Below are positions 4,216 through 5,521 of a DNA stretch of 5,521 bases, one piece after another. The number at the start of each line of letters is the position of its first letter. Within the stretch, counting starts at the first letter, position 1. Under the pieces are notes generated by a model. The model saw only the letters and a program-made list of their open reading frames with translations. It did no database searches and was not told the origin of the DNA. Location of the stretch: contig JAKJFK010000119.1 of assembly GCA_022704925.1 (NCBI GenBank), forward strand, positions 1 to 5,521, read 5' to 3'. Position numbers and translations under genes: made by a program. The stretch is from a candidate division TA06 bacterium. Lineage in GTDB: Bacteria > Ratteibacteria > UBA8468 > MWAK01.

Positions 4216-5521
4216 TCAGGGGGGCGTTACCCGGATCGAGATGGCGGGCAGCATGCCGAGCGAGACCCTCCGTTTAGGACGGTTTCCCTTTTCATCCGGC
4301 GGGCCGGACGGCCACTCGGTGAAGGCCTCGACGATCAGATTGTCGACCAGCCCCGGCTGGACTTCATTGGCCCCGGACTTGAGCATGAAAGTCAGCAGGC
4401 CCGACGACAGGTTGACCTCGCCGAGTGAAATTCCCCGGGGAGGATCGACCAGGCTGAGCGAGCAGCTCGCGAGATGCAGACGCGGGGGTACCCGGGCGCT
4501 CACCCGGACCATGCCGCCGGCCTGGAGATTGACCGGGCCGGGTTCGGCCAGCTCGAAGGCCGGCCGGCGCAGCCTGGCCTGCGGGACCAGGGCCAGCAGG
4601 GTTTCGGATGGCACCAGGTGGCGGTAGGCAAAGGCCTGCATCATGTCTTCAGCCGGAACCGCCGGCCGGCTGACCGGCTGGCCGTTGACCAGGGCGCGCC
4701 CCTCCAGCTGAAGAAAGAACGGTTCCGGGGAAGGTTCCCGGGGCGCGCTCAGCGTCATGCGGGCGCTCTCCCGACCGGCCGGAATCAAGCCGCCGTTCAG
4801 GATCCAGCCGGCCGGCGCCTCCTTGAGAAGCATCTCGATCTCGCCGTCAAAGCCATCCCGGCGCAAGGCGTGGACGTTGATCGGTGTGACGCATCCGGCC
4901 GGAATGGCCAGGCTTGACGGGGTCACGCGCAGTTCAAAACCGGGGATGCGCGGTCCGATACGCAGGCGATAGGCATACTCCTCGCCGCCATGATCCTGGG
5001 AGTCGGCGATCTCGACCTGGTAGGTGCCGTCCCGGGGCAGTTTGAAGGAAAGGTAGGAATCGGCGTGATGGGTATTGAGTCCGGAGCCCCGATCTTCCCG
5101 GTCGTCATTCCAGGCCAGCACGCGCCCGGAGGCGTCCATCAGGCGAAGCCGGGAATCCAGCGGCGAACCGAGGCGGCGAGCCATGACTTCCGCCACGAAC
5201 TCAAATCCGGACCGGCCTTCGAACTGGAAACGGTCGGTGTCGCCGGGTTTGCCGATCCGGCCGTTTATAATCTGGGGCAGGCGTACCTTCTGGGCGGCCG
5301 CCGAACTGCCGGATTCGCTTTCAATTGATTCGGGCAGGTTGTCCACCGAGTAGAGAACGGGATTGGAGATCTGTCCGTTGTTGATAAAGGAGACGGTCCG
5401 GATCGTACCCGGTTCGAAATTGGTGTCCAGCGGCAGCCGGCTTTCCGGAAGGTTCCAGCCGGAGAGCGCGGCGGCGGTCGGAAGGGCGGCTCGGCCGCCC
5501 AGCGGAAAGACCCGGGTGACA
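4216..5521 (-). CDS. PPC-domain protein, 5'-truncated by the window edge (434 aa visible)
   Basis: The frame is open from the stop at 4218-4216 to the right edge, so the start and probably a signal peptide and N-terminal domains lie outside. Visible residues 4-26 contain FPLGG and GWNLPE, which I recall as a repeat preceding PPC domains in planctomycete-type proteins. Residues 81-190 form a bacterial pre-peptidase C-terminal (PPC) beta-sandwich: INGRIGKPGDTDRFQF with Asp94 and Asp96, then LRLMDASGRVLAWNDD (125-140), DSYLSFKLPRDGTYQVEI (154-171) and YAYRLRIG (182-189). The rest looks all-beta, with short stretches such as RRDGFDGEIE, PAGW and AEDMMQAFAYRHLVP; I have no domain name for it. No protease or other catalytic motif is visible. 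It is probably a secreted or surface protein in binding or assembly. A GTG at 5346 could be mistaken for the start, but the coding signal continues upstream. Confidence 0.8.
   Translation of the reverse strand, partial: VTRVFPLGGRAALPTAAALSGWNLPESRLPLDTNFEPGTIRTVSFINNGQISNPVLYSVDNLPESIESESGSSAAAQKVRLPQIINGRIGKPGDTDRFQFEGRSGFEFVAEVMARRLGSPLDSRLRLMDASGRVLAWNDDREDRGSGLNTHHADSYLSFKLPRDGTYQVEIADSQDHGGEEYAYRLRIGPRIPGFELRVTPSSLAIPAGCVTPINVHALRRDGFDGEIEMLLKEAPAGWILNGGLIPAGRESARMTLSAPREPSPEPFFLQLEGRALVNGQPVSRPAVPAEDMMQAFAYRHLVPSETLLALVPQARLRRPAFELAEPGPVNLQAGGMVRVSARVPPRLHLASCSLSLVDPPRGISLGEVNLSSGLLTFMLKSGANEVQPGLVDNLIVEAFTEWPSGPPDEKGNRPKRRVSLGMLPAISIRVTPP

Noticed and set aside
5344-5346. GTG as the start of the PPC-domain protein
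   Set aside because: The frame stays open to the window edge, and the upstream residues (FPLGG, GWNLPE, PGTIRTVSFINNG) continue the family pattern. The gene is truncated by the window.

Overview
The window is GC-rich bacterial DNA. It holds one tRNA gene, two plus-strand genes each followed by a textbook Rho-independent terminator, and three minus-strand genes. The best taxonomic hints are the secreted SGNH hydrolase and the large PPC-domain protein, both of types I associate with Planctomycetes, Verrucomicrobia, Lentisphaerae and neighbouring uncultivated lineages. This is recall, not a search, so the assignment is tentative. No integrase, transposase, CRISPR array or plasmid gene is visible.

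Layout, left to right. (1) 45-115 is an intact tRNA-Gln(CTG) without an encoded CCA. (2) 116-480 is a gene-free stretch full of short repeats: two 25-bp direct repeats, a 15-bp inverted copy of the tRNA 3' end, a nested 10-bp inverted pair and a small stem-loop. It ends in a promoter whose -10 overlaps a 15-bp palindrome. (3) 481-918 encodes a single-domain response regulator, closed by a 12-bp-stem terminator whose 5' arm resembles the last codons of the gene. (4) 1066-1647 encodes a cytoplasmic thioredoxin-fold (AhpC/TSA, redoxin) protein with a CxxC motif, closed by a second terminator. (5) 1774-3060 on the minus strand encodes an exported SGNH/GDSL hydrolase. It lies 35 bp downstream of (6) 3096-4061, a stand-alone GMP-synthase-type ATP pyrophosphatase domain protein, so the two are probably one transcription unit. 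Their likely promoter is very near consensus (TTGACC, 17 bp, TAATAT) and has an A/T-rich UP-like block upstream. (7) 4216 to the right edge is the 3' part of a minus-strand gene for a PPC-domain protein whose start lies outside the window.

Functionally the set is mixed. The response regulator would pass a phosphorylation signal to an unknown partner. The redoxin-like protein would handle thiol-disulfide or peroxide chemistry. The two secreted or surface proteins suggest extracellular polymer or ester processing. The item most worth following is the GMP-synthase-like protein: it keeps the ATP-binding machinery and overall fold, but differs from canonical GMP synthases at several positions conserved around the XMP site and has no glutaminase partner here. 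The second is the repeat structure beside the tRNA. I do not see a clear multi-gene novel system in these 5.5 kb.
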